The translations under genes and the position numbers were made by a program. Below are positions 16,128 through 25,523 of a DNA stretch of 64,000 nt, piece by piece (the stretch's first letter is position 1; each line of letters starts with the position of its first letter). The notes under the pieces were generated by a model, which was given only the letters and a program-made list of their open reading frames with translations, was not told where the DNA came from and did no database searches. Origin of the DNA: JANRIG01 sp033765235 (GTDB lineage: Bacteria; Bacteroidota; Bacteroidia; Cytophagales; UBA9547). Location of the stretch: contig JANRIG010000009.1 in assembly GCA_033765235.1 (NCBI GenBank), positions 124,001-188,000 of the forward strand, written 5' to 3'.

Positions 16128-17398
16128 GTTGCTACTTGCTCTTTGTGGAGCATTGACCACCGTATGGCAAAGCAAAGCATACAAATACAAAAATAGTAGG
16201 GAGTGGTAGATGATAGTGCCGTTTCAGAGTTGGAATATATAAATACTGTGAGCCACACCAATAGTATATATCCATGTTTATAATATTTTTTTACAAATAA
16301 TATTTGCCAAAAACCAATTAAATATAATAATGCCAAAGGCACTCCCATGGTTATGGCTGCTTTGTACCACTCATGGGGCGGAAATGTGCGCTCTGCATAA
16401 TTGGCAAATGTGCCTTTATTGTAATATGCCCCAAGCACCTGTTCATAATTATTTACTCCTATACCTTTCCAAAAATTTTCTACTATAAAAGTCCAATTGC
16501 TGCTAAAGCTGATGAGCCTTGAGGTAAGATTGCCTTTAAAATCTAATTGTACATAATTGCCGGTTATCAAATATTTGAGTTCGTCTATGGTTTCGCCTAT
16601 GCGTGTTCTAAAATTAATCTCTACTACATACATCACTACAACACAAGACGCCAAGACTAATACAAGAATCCATACATACATTTTCAAATATTTGCCTGTA
16701 TAACTATGGTACCATATGAAGTATATGCCTACACATACATATATACAAATAATCCCTATCCTACTGCCTATCAAATGAATAGCTACTATGCACAAGGCGC
16801 AGCATGACCCAAGCACCATTCTTTCTATGTGATTATTATTATTTAACATGGCATAATATGCAGCTATAGCAGCACACACACACATGACAGACAATGAGTG
16901 ATGGGCAAAATGTGTGATAATAAGGGTAGGCTTTATATAATGCTCACCTGTGATAACAGGCTGATAATCAATATAAGTATAAAAATAATATGTATAAATG
17001 GCTATAGCTGAAACGACCATGGGAATGAGCAAAACAGGTATTAGCAGCACTTTTTCAAGCCTTAGAGAGTAGTATGGTGCGTATCCAAAAGCTAACGGTA
17101 TAATGACCCAAACTGACTTTTTGTTCACAACTTTAAGAAATGAAGCTACATCCTGAAAATGAATCACTTCACTGATGAGGAAGGAAGAAAAAATGATGGC
17201 AAATGGCAAAAAATTAATAAATAAGGAGGCAAAAGCTATTTTTTTTTGTAATAAATACCAAATCAAAGGGGCAAGTACTGCACATGCGGTGCTTATGTAG
17301 AAAAAACTCATATGACGTTCCATAAAAAAACTGCCTGCCAACATTCCTGTAAGACCTCCTATATAAAAAAATGTCAATATATGTTTTATCACATGCAA
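16124..17398 (-). CDS. O-antigen ligase/polymerase-like membrane protein
   Basis: A 424-aa protein with about 10-12 membrane helices and a periplasmic loop near residues 260-340, the layout of the Wzy/WaaL family that joins or polymerises lipid-linked sugar units in the periplasm. IHLIGSRIGIICIYVCVG matches the conserved SR(S/T)G-type segment before the large loop, and FPPHEWYKAAITMGVPLALL resembles the H-N/H-x-Y region. Whether it ligates or polymerises cannot be told from sequence. I take the TTG at 17398, which follows the upstream stop codon by one base; GTG two codons later is possible. It is the last gene of the leftward operon. Confidence 0.75.
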   Translation of the reverse strand: MHVIKHILTFFYIGGLTGMLAGSFFMERHMSFFYISTACAVLAPLIWYLLQKKIAFASLFINFLPFAIIFSSFLISEVIHFQDVASFLKVVNKKSVWVIIPLAFGYAPYYSLRLEKVLLIPVLLIPMVVSAIAIYTYYFYTYIDYQPVITGEHYIKPTLIITHFAHHSLSVMCVCAAIAAYYAMLNNNNHIERMVLGSCCALCIVAIHLIGSRIGIICIYVCVGIYFIWYHSYTGKYLKMYVWILVLVLASCVVVMYVVEINFRTRIGETIDELKYLITGNYVQLDFKGNLTSRLISFSSNWTFIVENFWKGIGVNNYEQVLGAYYNKGTFANYAERTFPPHEWYKAAITMGVPLALLYLIGFWQILFVKKYYKHGYILLVWLTVFIYSNSETALSSTTPYYFCICMLCFAIRWSMLHKEQVAT

Positions 17399-17399
17399 C

Positions 17400-18410
17400 T
17401 TACAGATACTTTATGGTTTGCAACAGTGTATTTATTTCATTTTCAGGACTATAAGTGTCAAGTATGTATCTTGATGCATGTTGTCTCATACTGTGGTATT
17501 TAGCAGTATTGTACAACATATCCTTTGCCACATCTTCTACACATTGTACAAACGCAAGTATATCGCCATATGGTATATGGTAGCAAAAATCGGGATGAAA
17601 ATATTCCTCCCCTCCACCGCCATGATAGCCTATGACTATGCATCCACAGGCCATGGCTTCTGCGGGGGGCAGAGGCAACCCTTCGGGGTAGCCAAAACTT
17701 AAAAAAATACTACTTTTTTGTAATACATTTATTACCTCTGTTTCGCTCATGTTGTGTATTGGCACAAAGGTATATTCGGGCAACTTATTTCTTTGCTGCA
17801 ATATCCTCATCAATTGAGAAGAGTGAGGTGTATTTTTGCGGGGCATGTATGAAATGATATGCTGCTTACCGGCCTCATTGTAGCTATATTTGGCACGGTT
17901 TAAGCTCCAAAATACCCTATATATTTTGATACTGTTTCCAAAGCTGTATTCAAGGTACTTTTTACTGTTTTCTGATATGGTAATGATTGAATTTATATGT
18001 TGGATGTAATCTGTTTTGAACAAATAATTATCATCAAAATCAAGAAAAGTATGATAAGCATTTTGATTAAAAATCACTTTTTTTGCAGTAGATTTCCATA
18101 ATATTTTTGCTGCAAAATAGTCCGTTTTGTGCCCAATCAAGTTTTTTATTTTTTCATGAATATTTATACGTAAATCAGCCAATAAGTGATAAAATATTTC
18201 AGGCATAATGACTACATCATCTGCCTTAATTTGCACATCATGCACACATTGTACCATAGTGGTATTTTCAAACCATGTGCATCTGAAGTTGCGCTTACCG
18301 TGCAGTACACAAGAATTGATACCGTGTGTATTGAGTATATCTACATGCCTGTATATGACCTTTATACCTCCTGCAGGTCCATTATAGTCGGGTGCAAAAT
18401 AATATATCAT
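17400..18410 (-). CDS. Glycosyltransferase, GT-B fold (GT4-like)
   Basis: A 336-aa cytoplasmic glycosyltransferase. It begins MIYYFAPDYNGPAGGIKVIYRHVDIL, typical for the acceptor-side Rossmann domain. The C-terminal domain has the nucleotide-sugar region FGYPEGLPLPPAEAMACGC, an E-x7-E-like signature, followed by GYHGGGGEEYF. It should add one sugar to a lipid-linked glycan; donor and acceptor cannot be read from the sequence. The ATG directly follows the stop of the preceding membrane protein (TAA-ATG) and only one base separates it from the next gene, so it is a core operon member. Confidence 0.85.
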   Translation of the reverse strand: MIYYFAPDYNGPAGGIKVIYRHVDILNTHGINSCVLHGKRNFRCTWFENTTMVQCVHDVQIKADDVVIMPEIFYHLLADLRINIHEKIKNLIGHKTDYFAAKILWKSTAKKVIFNQNAYHTFLDFDDNYLFKTDYIQHINSIITISENSKKYLEYSFGNSIKIYRVFWSLNRAKYSYNEAGKQHIISYMPRKNTPHSSQLMRILQQRNKLPEYTFVPIHNMSETEVINVLQKSSIFLSFGYPEGLPLPPAEAMACGCIVIGYHGGGGEEYFHPDFCYHIPYGDILAFVQCVEDVAKDMLYNTAKYHSMRQHASRYILDTYSPENEINTLLQTIKYL

Positions 18411-19643
18411 TTATTGCAAATATTTAGTTTCAAAGGGCACTACCCAAGGGGTAAGTGCACCGTCTGCATTTATATGTATTGGATAAATATTCATATTATA
18501 CATTCCATGGTTTTCTTTGTATTTTTTTACTTCCTGTTTCCAGTCTATTTTTATTTTTTCGACTAACAAAATATGTGATTTTGAATAATTGCATATGGTA
18601 GAAAATACAAATAATGTAATTAGTAAATACGAAAATACAGTCCTGCTCTTCATATGAAAATTATATAATAAATATACAAAAAATACTAAATTAGAAACAT
18701 AAAAATACCTTAATCCGCCTGCCATATTTTGTGATAGTATATGTGAAAATATGGAAGTGCAAAATATACACATCCACAATACTTTGGTATGAAAATTTGA
18801 AAAAATATTTTTGGCTTGCAAGATAAAGAACAGCATGCAAATGAGTCCTACATACCTGTCTGCATCACCAAGATGCACCGTAAAATTGCCGCACAATGCC
18901 TCCACAGTATATTTATAGACAAAATAACTAAAATCAAAATTTGTGAACCTTACTTGGTGTGTAAAATCATCTACTTTTATAAAATGGGTGTATATAAAAA
19001 ATACAATTTGTACTATGAGAGTACATACTATATTCAAAGTATACCAAAGGGTATATTTTTGCTTTTTTTCATAATATATGTATGCCAACACCGGCAAGAG
19101 CATGGCAGGTATCACTACCGAAAGTCCGGCAATGAGGAAAATAACATGAAAAATGATGCGCTTGGGCAAGCTTGTAGTGTCATCGCATAGTATCACTATG
19201 GTAGCTGCAAGAGCCCATACAAAGTGTGAGTTGGTGACAGAGTAGGTGAAATTGGGTATGCAGGCTGTCACACACATGATGCATAATATGGATTTTAGTA
19301 TCATATCTAAAGGTATCATGAGCCTGCCCCACAATATGAGTGCCGGAGGTATGAGCAATACTACGCCTGATGATACTGAGGTAACCCAAGGTGCATACTC
19401 CATGGGCACCAGCAAATAAGTGAGCATGGTAATGAATGATTGAAAAAATTGATAATAACCCCCATGAGGCATACACATTGATTTATAACCATAGGCTATA
19501 GCTCTGGCATAAAATATAGACCCCTCCTCTTGATTTAAAACAGGATTCACAAAAAATTCTATATTTCTATACACATATACCACTACACATAGCAGCATTA
19601 TCAAAGCCTTGTTGAGATGATTTTCTTTTACCAAGCCTATCAT
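18411..19643 (-). CDS. Polytopic membrane protein, GT-C-like (unknown)
   Basis: A 410-aa protein with about 10 hydrophobic helices. The first periplasmic loop has FFVNPVLNQEEGSIFYARAIAYG, where an acidic pair after the first helix is reminiscent of GT-C glycosyltransferases that use lipid-phosphate sugars. I cannot assign it to a named family. The C-terminal ~50 residues are soluble (KSHILLVEKIKIDWKQEV). It starts at the ATG at 19643, overlapping the stop of the upstream gene by 4 bases (ATGA), and abuts the GT gene downstream. By context it takes part in assembling a surface glycan. Confidence 0.6.
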   Translation of the reverse strand: MIGLVKENHLNKALIMLLCVVVYVYRNIEFFVNPVLNQEEGSIFYARAIAYGYKSMCMPHGGYYQFFQSFITMLTYLLVPMEYAPWVTSVSSGVVLLIPPALILWGRLMIPLDMILKSILCIMCVTACIPNFTYSVTNSHFVWALAATIVILCDDTTSLPKRIIFHVIFLIAGLSVVIPAMLLPVLAYIYYEKKQKYTLWYTLNIVCTLIVQIVFFIYTHFIKVDDFTHQVRFTNFDFSYFVYKYTVEALCGNFTVHLGDADRYVGLICMLFFILQAKNIFSNFHTKVLWMCIFCTSIFSHILSQNMAGGLRYFYVSNLVFFVYLLYNFHMKSRTVFSYLLITLFVFSTICNYSKSHILLVEKIKIDWKQEVKKYKENHGMYNMNIYPIHINADGALTPWVVPFETKYLQ

Positions 19644-20932
19644 TTATGAAACACAGACAAATTATATTTTTTTAATATGGGAATATTCACAAGCACTGTG
19701 TCTGATATGGGGTAGTAAGTTTGGGCATTAGCAGTATTTATCTCATCGTTGATGAGCATACGTGCAAATGACGGGTTGTAGTTAGGCATTTTGTACTTTA
19801 CCTCTGAAAATCGTATGTTTGAATACACAAAAAAGACACTTACGGCTCCCAAGACAAACTTTATAGTCATCGTTTTTATACTACCTGCACAGGTCAAATA
19901 CATGGAGAGCAATCCATACCAAAGAGTATTGGCAATAGTGGTGTACCTTGAGGACTCTGATTGAATCACCCCAAATGCACATCTGCCAATGCCGGTGACC
20001 ATAGCTGAGCATATACCAAACATGCATAGGCACACCCCAAACAAAAAAAGTGGATTTTGATAGTATTTTTTCATAATAGATATCAGGCACAGATATATAA
20101 AAATACATAACCCTACTATGCCAAAAATCAATCTTGTAAGTTCGTTTATAGGCAATACAGGGCTTCCCAAATATACTAATACATACTTAATATACACCTC
20201 AAAGATTGATAAAAAAGCCCAAAAGTGCCCATGGCCTTGAGGGCTCACATAGTCATGATAATATAGCCAAGCTGTGAGCGCAAAAGCTATAAAAAACATA
20301 ACAGCATGATTGATACGGCGATTTAATATTAGAATAAATATAGACACAGGCCATATAAGAATACCATTGGCAAACGAAAATGTACCCATAAATGAGGTAA
20401 ATATTGACATGCACAAATGAGTGTCTGATGAAGTATGAGTGATCAAGTAAAATGTGGCTATGGCACACAATACACTGAAAAATATCTGATTTTGCCACCC
20501 CCAAGTCCAATTTTCGCTCTGTAGCAGCGAAAAGCACAGGCATAGTAAAATCACTGAAGAACATATATGTGTTATCATATCATGGTGAGTATATTTTGAG
20601 TGTATATACAATAATACGAAGAAAATACTTGTTCCCAATGCCACATTCAATGCTAATTCATATGCATGATTCCAGTGGGTAGCCCATGCTATACCCAGCA
20701 TAATAATGCGTGGGAAAAATATACGATGCTCATTGTGCTGCGCCCATAGTGTATGCCATTCAATGGTGCCGTTTTTTAAGTTTACTATATACCTCAGTAG
20801 CTCCCATTGGTCCCAAAAGGGAAAAAAAAATCCAAAATTGACTGTATAAATTACCACATTGCCGCAAAAAGCACCAAATAACAATACTATAATTACTGAG
20901 CTAAAATATTTATATTTTGGTATAATAATCAT
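19640..20932 (-). CDS. Polytopic membrane protein, GT-C-like (unknown)
   Basis: A 430-aa protein with about 11 membrane helices. After the first helix it has FFPFWDQWELLRYI, a W-D-x-W-E motif in the first outer loop that is recurrent in a poorly described polytopic family; the acidic residue there is the expected catalytic position in GT-C enzymes. The loop NEHRIFFPRIIMLG is also conserved in style. A role as glycosyltransferase acting in the periplasm from a polyprenyl-phosphate sugar is inference. Starts and stops overlap both neighbours by 4 bases (ATGA), so translation is coupled. Possibly a paralogue of the two flanking membrane proteins, though similarity is low. Confidence 0.6.
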   Translation of the reverse strand: MIIIPKYKYFSSVIIVLLFGAFCGNVVIYTVNFGFFFPFWDQWELLRYIVNLKNGTIEWHTLWAQHNEHRIFFPRIIMLGIAWATHWNHAYELALNVALGTSIFFVLLYIHSKYTHHDMITHICSSVILLCLCFSLLQSENWTWGWQNQIFFSVLCAIATFYLITHTSSDTHLCMSIFTSFMGTFSFANGILIWPVSIFILILNRRINHAVMFFIAFALTAWLYYHDYVSPQGHGHFWAFLSIFEVYIKYVLVYLGSPVLPINELTRLIFGIVGLCIFIYLCLISIMKKYYQNPLFLFGVCLCMFGICSAMVTGIGRCAFGVIQSESSRYTTIANTLWYGLLSMYLTCAGSIKTMTIKFVLGAVSVFFVYSNIRFSEVKYKMPNYNPSFARMLINDEINTANAQTYYPISDTVLVNIPILKKYNLSVFHK

Positions 20933-22383
20933 TTGGCTTTGAGTATATAATATTTTTCGTCTAACCTATGATAGTTATCACATTGGTTTTTATAAACAAT
21001 AGTAAAATCTTTTCGCAAAGGGGGCACAGCCTGATAATGAAACTCATCTACGATAAAATATACCTTATTGAACCCTAAATTTTTGTCAATCAATTGTTTA
21101 AACTCCGAATAATTATTTGGCGAATAATAATACATATGATTGCTCCATGTGCTGTAGCTGCTCAAAGCTGCTTTTTCGGCATAATATATTTTTTTGTTAT
21201 TTTTCAAATATGGTATCAATGCCGATGAGGTAAAAGATGCAAAACCTACCAAAGTAGCATTATATAACTCGTCATGGGTATTAATGTATTCTGCCATCTC
21301 TTTGCCCGCAGAGTAGCACATATCTTGTCTAAGGTCGCTCTCATGCCACCTCAACCCATAATAATCGCTTATAAAAAACACCGTGGCAAGCAAGGCAGTG
21401 GCTATTTTGTACATGACACCTTTGTGCATTGCAGTATCGTATGAAGCCCACATGAGCATGAATAAAAATATGAGCAAAAAGTAAGAATGATAATCTGAAA
21501 GCTCGTATATCAATAAATTGGCTGCAAAAAAGCATATCATGCAAGCTATAAACGTAATTATATAGAATATTTTCATTCGATAACCAAACATTATTATTAC
21601 TGCCAATGCTATATGCAGCCACCACCATCGAGGTACAAAAGCCCCAAAAATGAACACCCTGCATACCGTATCGTCTAATTTTTTGAAAAAAAAGGGCAAA
21701 ATATCCGTTTTATCTTTTGTGACAGCCCCTATATAGATGGATGTGTCGTTGGGTCTCAAAAATATTTGCATAATGAAAAATGCACCAATAGCCCCAATTA
21801 TTAATATAGCTGCCCACTGCTTTGCGCTTATGTATCTCCATCTGTCTATTAATATGCTCATCATGAGCATACCACATATAGGTGCCACATATATATGCGA
21901 TGCTATGCTGAGCACTCCACATGCAATGGCAGCCACAGGATATTTATCTCTTTGGGCATACAGTGCTACTGCAGCAAATAGAAAAAATATTGCTATGCCA
22001 TAGTTGCGTGCTACTACGGCATGCTCGTATGCCAATGGGAAGCTGAGCACAAATCCTACTTTGAGCACTACTGGCAGCGTACAATATCTGAGCAATATAT
22101 ATACTGCCATACACATCACTGCCCAGTGTACTATATTTACCGTCTCAGGTGGAAAAACTAAATGTGCAAACGGGTATAACACAAAGTACCAAAGCGCAGG
22201 ATGACCTTCGTAGCGAGTCTGCATGACTATACCTGTAATATCTAAATCTCTTGCAATAAGCCACTTTTGAGCCTCATCGCGCCACATCTCATGATGTAGT
22301 ACAGTATTGCCTACTCCTACAGCATATATAATAAGCACAGCAAACTCAATGCCGGTGAGGCCGAGTATTTTTTTATTCCACAT
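20929..22383 (-). CDS. GT-C/PMT-like membrane glycosyltransferase
   Basis: About 484 aa with ~11 membrane helices. I prefer the ATG at 22383 (MWNKKILGLTG) to an in-frame start 11 codons upstream because the promoter-like box at 22405-22412 would transcribe only from near 22398. The first loop carries HHEMWRDEAQKWLIARD, the D-E pair expected for GT-C enzymes of the PMT/ArnT-like group, and MQTRYEGHPALWYFVLYP follows as in GT39/83-type proteins. It should transfer a sugar from a polyprenyl phosphate in the periplasm. The C-terminal ~120 residues form a soluble domain. It is the first gene of the five-gene leftward operon. Confidence 0.75.
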   Translation of the reverse strand: MWNKKILGLTGIEFAVLIIYAVGVGNTVLHHEMWRDEAQKWLIARDLDITGIVMQTRYEGHPALWYFVLYPFAHLVFPPETVNIVHWAVMCMAVYILLRYCTLPVVLKVGFVLSFPLAYEHAVVARNYGIAIFFLFAAVALYAQRDKYPVAAIACGVLSIASHIYVAPICGMLMMSILIDRWRYISAKQWAAILIIGAIGAFFIMQIFLRPNDTSIYIGAVTKDKTDILPFFFKKLDDTVCRVFIFGAFVPRWWWLHIALAVIIMFGYRMKIFYIITFIACMICFFAANLLIYELSDYHSYFLLIFLFMLMWASYDTAMHKGVMYKIATALLATVFFISDYYGLRWHESDLRQDMCYSAGKEMAEYINTHDELYNATLVGFASFTSSALIPYLKNNKKIYYAEKAALSSYSTWSNHMYYYSPNNYSEFKQLIDKNLGFNKVYFIVDEFHYQAVPPLRKDFTIVYKNQCDNYHRLDEKYYILKAK

Positions 22384-22404
22384 TAATAATTCAAAAAAAA
22401 CACG

Positions 22405-22412
22405 CAAATATA
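22405..22412 (-). promoter_or_regulatory. Candidate promoter -7 box of the polysaccharide operon
   Basis: The minus strand reads TATATTTG followed by CG, an exact TAnnTTTG match 22 bases before the ATG at 22383. The -33 position holds CTG in place of TTG. It fits the position expected for the promoter of the five genes down to 16124. Confidence 0.5.
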
Positions 22413-22667
22413 GCATATAATGTGATGTATTCAGTATATGCGCTTATTTATGAAAGCCATCACTTTTGGTTTTTTGTTTGATAATAAATATATTTTTAAT
22501 TGAGAAATATATAGCCAATGCATAATGAAATGTATGGCCACATTTATTGTATGTATTTACTGTAGATTAATCCTAAAAATTGAATAAAAAAGCATTTCAC
22601 TACACATTAGACACTTTCATACATAGGGTATTGCAAGTATGTATTGCTTTACTTGGTTATGCAATAA

Positions 22668-23855
22668 TCATCTGACAATCATGCTGAGTAGTTTATTTTT
22701 TTCAATATTCCAATTGTATAATTCTGCCCCCAGCGCATGAGATTGTTGCATGTGTGTTTGCAATATGTCTCTGTCATACAAATATTTACTTATCGCTTTG
22801 GATATGGAGTCTGCATCATTAACTTTGACCAATACACCTATATTCAGGTGCAAAGCCATAAATTGGTTTTGTGCCAAAGTATCGGAAGCTATAATGGCAC
22901 ACCCACACGAAATATAGGTGAATATTTTGTTGGTAAGGCATATATCTCTGTTGTAGGGAGTGTGCTGCTCCAATGCAAGTCCTATGTGATGATGTTTTAC
23001 AATATCAAAGATTTGTGCAGGTGATACAGGTGCCAAAAATTTGACAACTTGCTTGTCTATACTATGTATTTTCATGAGATTATCAAAGTATGACCTATTC
23101 ACATCATTGAGATGCCCTATAAGTGTAAGTTGTACTTTGCCATTATATCTGCCTAAAGCCTCTATCACAGCTTCTAAACCTCTACCTTTGCCTATAGTTT
23201 GTGAAAACCATATGATTTTCAAAACATTATCATCTGCACTCCAAATATTTCTTTGCTGAGTATAAAATACATTGTGAAGCAATACAGGCTTAAGATTGGG
23301 AAATAATGATGTATATTCCTTTGCTATCAAAGGGCTTGAAACTGTAAAGTGCTTTACATGAGGCAAATATTTATTTTCTAAATAGGATGCAATTGCTGAG
23401 TGTGCATTGTCATCAGCCTCATATCTGTGAAAATCTTCTGCATCAAAGCCCAATGTAGCGTGGTATTTTTGTGCAGCTTGATAAGCTACAGACAATGCCC
23501 CTAAATTATGTGCAATATACAGGTCGGCTCCTATATTATCTGCTGTTTTGCACATTTTGTCATAATGTTTTGCCATCACTCTTTCTGCAATACCATACTT
23601 GGCGGTGATGTATCGTGCTATGATATTCAACCCTCTTAATAACAGTTTCTCAAAAATATGGTGCGATGTAGGCACAGATATATATTTCCACTTTGCATTA
23701 TTAATTATGTCTGCATCATGTAAGGTAGCCCACAGAGACCATACGCAACCTATCATTACCACATCATACCCTGCCTGCGCAAGTGCATCTGCTTCTTTCA
23801 CAATTCTAGGGTTGGTAGCGGGCTGTCCGGTGGTGATGAGCACTATTTTTTTCAT
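22668..23855 (-). CDS. Glycosyltransferase, GT4-like
   Basis: A 395-aa GT-B glycosyltransferase. The N-terminal domain opens with IVLITTGQPATNPRIVKEADALAQAGYDVVMIG, a form common in Bacteroidota GT4 enzymes. The donor domain has KIIWFSQTIGKGRGLEAVIEAL, then the nucleotide-sugar region LEQHTPYNRDICLTNKIFTYISCGCAIIAS. The substrate is unknown. Its ATG overlaps the stop of the upstream glycosyltransferase by 4 bases. The 284 bases between it and the next operon hold nothing I recognise apart from that operon's promoter box. Confidence 0.88.
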   Translation of the reverse strand: MKKIVLITTGQPATNPRIVKEADALAQAGYDVVMIGCVWSLWATLHDADIINNAKWKYISVPTSHHIFEKLLLRGLNIIARYITAKYGIAERVMAKHYDKMCKTADNIGADLYIAHNLGALSVAYQAAQKYHATLGFDAEDFHRYEADDNAHSAIASYLENKYLPHVKHFTVSSPLIAKEYTSLFPNLKPVLLHNVFYTQQRNIWSADDNVLKIIWFSQTIGKGRGLEAVIEALGRYNGKVQLTLIGHLNDVNRSYFDNLMKIHSIDKQVVKFLAPVSPAQIFDIVKHHHIGLALEQHTPYNRDICLTNKIFTYISCGCAIIASDTLAQNQFMALHLNIGVLVKVNDADSISKAISKYLYDRDILQTHMQQSHALGAELYNWNIEKNKLLSMIVR

Positions 23856-24877
23856 TTATTAAGCATTTTTTGATACAGCATTACATACTCCGATGTAATG
23901 ACCTTGCTACTATACTTGTTTTCTGCTATTTGCCTGCATGCAGCTCGAGATATCTGCGATATACTATTTATATATTTTGATGCTTCTGCAACATCATGAG
24001 CCAAAAAGCCATTGACCCCATGCTCCACTACCTCGCTTACAGCACCCTGCGGAAATCCTATAATAGGGGTGCCACATGCCAATGCCTCGGCCATGACTAT
24101 GCCAAAAGGTTCATTCCAAGTAATGGGCATCAAAAATGCTAATGCTTGCCCCAACAGTTCGTTTTTTTGAGTATCATTCACAGCACCAATATATTGAATA
24201 TCAGTATTAAGATATGGTTTAATATATGCTTCAAAAAAAACTGAGTGCTTGGCTTCATTGGGGAGGTTGCCTGCCAATATTAGCTTTTTGTTAGATAGTT
24301 TTGCTATTTGTATGGCATGATGAGGTCCTTTGATTTCTTCTATTCGTCCCAAAAACACCAATGGTGCGTCTGCATTTACAGAGGAGGAATATGTATATTT
24401 ATCAATCTCTACCCCATTGTATATAGTATTTGCATCTGCTACAGGCATTATTTTTTGGGTAATATAGTTGCTGCAACCAGTGAAATACAATGTTCCATTT
24501 TTACTTAATTTTGCAGCAATATTTATACCCCTGAGTGTAGGCTCTCGCTGGTAACTCATGATTTTGGGCACTTGCATGGGCAACAGAAGGCTCATATAGG
24601 ATAGTTTGCCAAATGAATGTATCACATCAGGTTTTTGCGTAAAATAGGCATGGGTGAGCATTGCTGTGTTGTACAGAGTGTCGTATAATCCATTGCTTGT
24701 AAGCCCTTTATAAGGAATTAGATGGGCAAGGGTGTGTGAGTCTTTATGTGCCAGTAGTGTGACTGTATGTCCTAATAGTGTCAACTCATTTGCCAAAAAA
24801 GAAATAATACGCTCAATACCACCGTAATATACTGGTGGCACTGGTATCTCAGGGTCGGCAGTAAGCATTATTTTCAT
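23852..24877 (-). CDS. Glycosyltransferase, GT4 family
   Basis: A 341-aa GT4 enzyme with both Rossmann domains. VPPVYYGGIERIISFLANELTLLGHTVTLLAHKDS is the classic acceptor-domain start with the Gly-Gly loop. APLVFLGRIEEIKGPHHAI opens the donor domain and FGIVMAEALACGTPIIGFPQGAVSEVV is the E-x7-E signature that binds the nucleotide sugar. It is very like enzymes that build exopolysaccharide or glycolipid. It is the first gene of a two-gene operon with the glycosyltransferase at 22668-23855. Confidence 0.92.
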   Translation of the reverse strand: MKIMLTADPEIPVPPVYYGGIERIISFLANELTLLGHTVTLLAHKDSHTLAHLIPYKGLTSNGLYDTLYNTAMLTHAYFTQKPDVIHSFGKLSYMSLLLPMQVPKIMSYQREPTLRGINIAAKLSKNGTLYFTGCSNYITQKIMPVADANTIYNGVEIDKYTYSSSVNADAPLVFLGRIEEIKGPHHAIQIAKLSNKKLILAGNLPNEAKHSVFFEAYIKPYLNTDIQYIGAVNDTQKNELLGQALAFLMPITWNEPFGIVMAEALACGTPIIGFPQGAVSEVVEHGVNGFLAHDVAEASKYINSISQISRAACRQIAENKYSSKVITSEYVMLYQKMLNK

Positions 24878-24946
24878 TTAAAGTTATTATATATGTACTT
24901 AGTAGTATTTAATTCATATTTTATATGAATAATATTATTTTTGATA

Positions 24947-24954
24947 TAGATTTG
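24947..24954 (+). promoter_or_regulatory. Candidate promoter -7 box before the small exported protein
   Basis: TAGATTTG matches TAnnTTTG exactly, 24 bases before the ATG at 24979. TATG, three of four bases of the -33 TTTG, lies 19 bases upstream, the preferred spacing. Confidence 0.5.
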
Positions 24955-24978
24955 CCCTTGTAAATTACTTTATGTATT

Positions 24979-25416
24979 ATGAAAAAGTTATCGTTATTAT
25001 TAATATATTTTTTAATCATAGCATACACGTCTCACAGTCAAGACAAAAAAGCAGGCAAAAGTGCGCTTACATATGTAAGTGCAGATGTAAAAATACAAAA
25101 ATTTTATACCGAAGATGAACTAAAAAAAATGGGCAAACTTGAGCTTACTAATATATATAAGGAACGTATTACCTACCTTACAGAAATAGTACCATACTTG
25201 GCATTGCATTCCAAGCCGGGTGCTACATTGCAAGAAATGGGCATTCCCGAAACCAGCCAAAATATGGACCATTTGGAAAAAGAACTGAAAAACAAAAAAA
25301 ACTATATCACTTCTGTAAACGACACTTTGGACGATATAATACCCTATGCAGACAAAAGCAACATTATATGGGCAATATTATTTTTTGATGAAATGATAAA
25401 AAAATCTAATTGGTAA
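24979..25416 (+). CDS. Small exported protein of unknown function
   Basis: A 145-aa protein with a clear signal peptide (MKKLSLLLIYFLIIAYTSHSQ). The mature part has YTEDELKKMGKLELTNIYKERITYLTEIVPYLAL, then GATLQEMGIPETSQNMDHLEKELKNKK and DIIPYADKSNIIWAILFFDEMIKK. It is highly charged and helical. I recall similar proteins upstream of glycogen synthase in related bacteria, but no function is known to me. No cysteine, metal motif or lipobox is present. Glycogen synthase follows 107 bases downstream on the same strand. Confidence 0.7.
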   Translation: MKKLSLLLIYFLIIAYTSHSQDKKAGKSALTYVSADVKIQKFYTEDELKKMGKLELTNIYKERITYLTEIVPYLALHSKPGATLQEMGIPETSQNMDHLEKELKNKKNYITSVNDTLDDIIPYADKSNIIWAILFFDEMIKKSNW

Positions 25417-25523
25417 AATACCAAGTTTTTCTGATTTGTACATATTAATGTGCAATACCACAACATTTTATTGCTAATCAAGTATAAGAAACTATTTTTA
25501 CACCCTCAAGAAAACAATATATT

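Noticed and set aside
20929..22416. Upstream start of the GT-C gene at 22416
   Set aside because: The promoter-like box at 22405-22412 lies inside that extension; the ATG at 22383 is better supported.
22417..22667. An RNA gene between the two polysaccharide operons
   Set aside because: The stretch is AT-rich with no cloverleaf or strong stem; only the promoter box near 22405 stands out.
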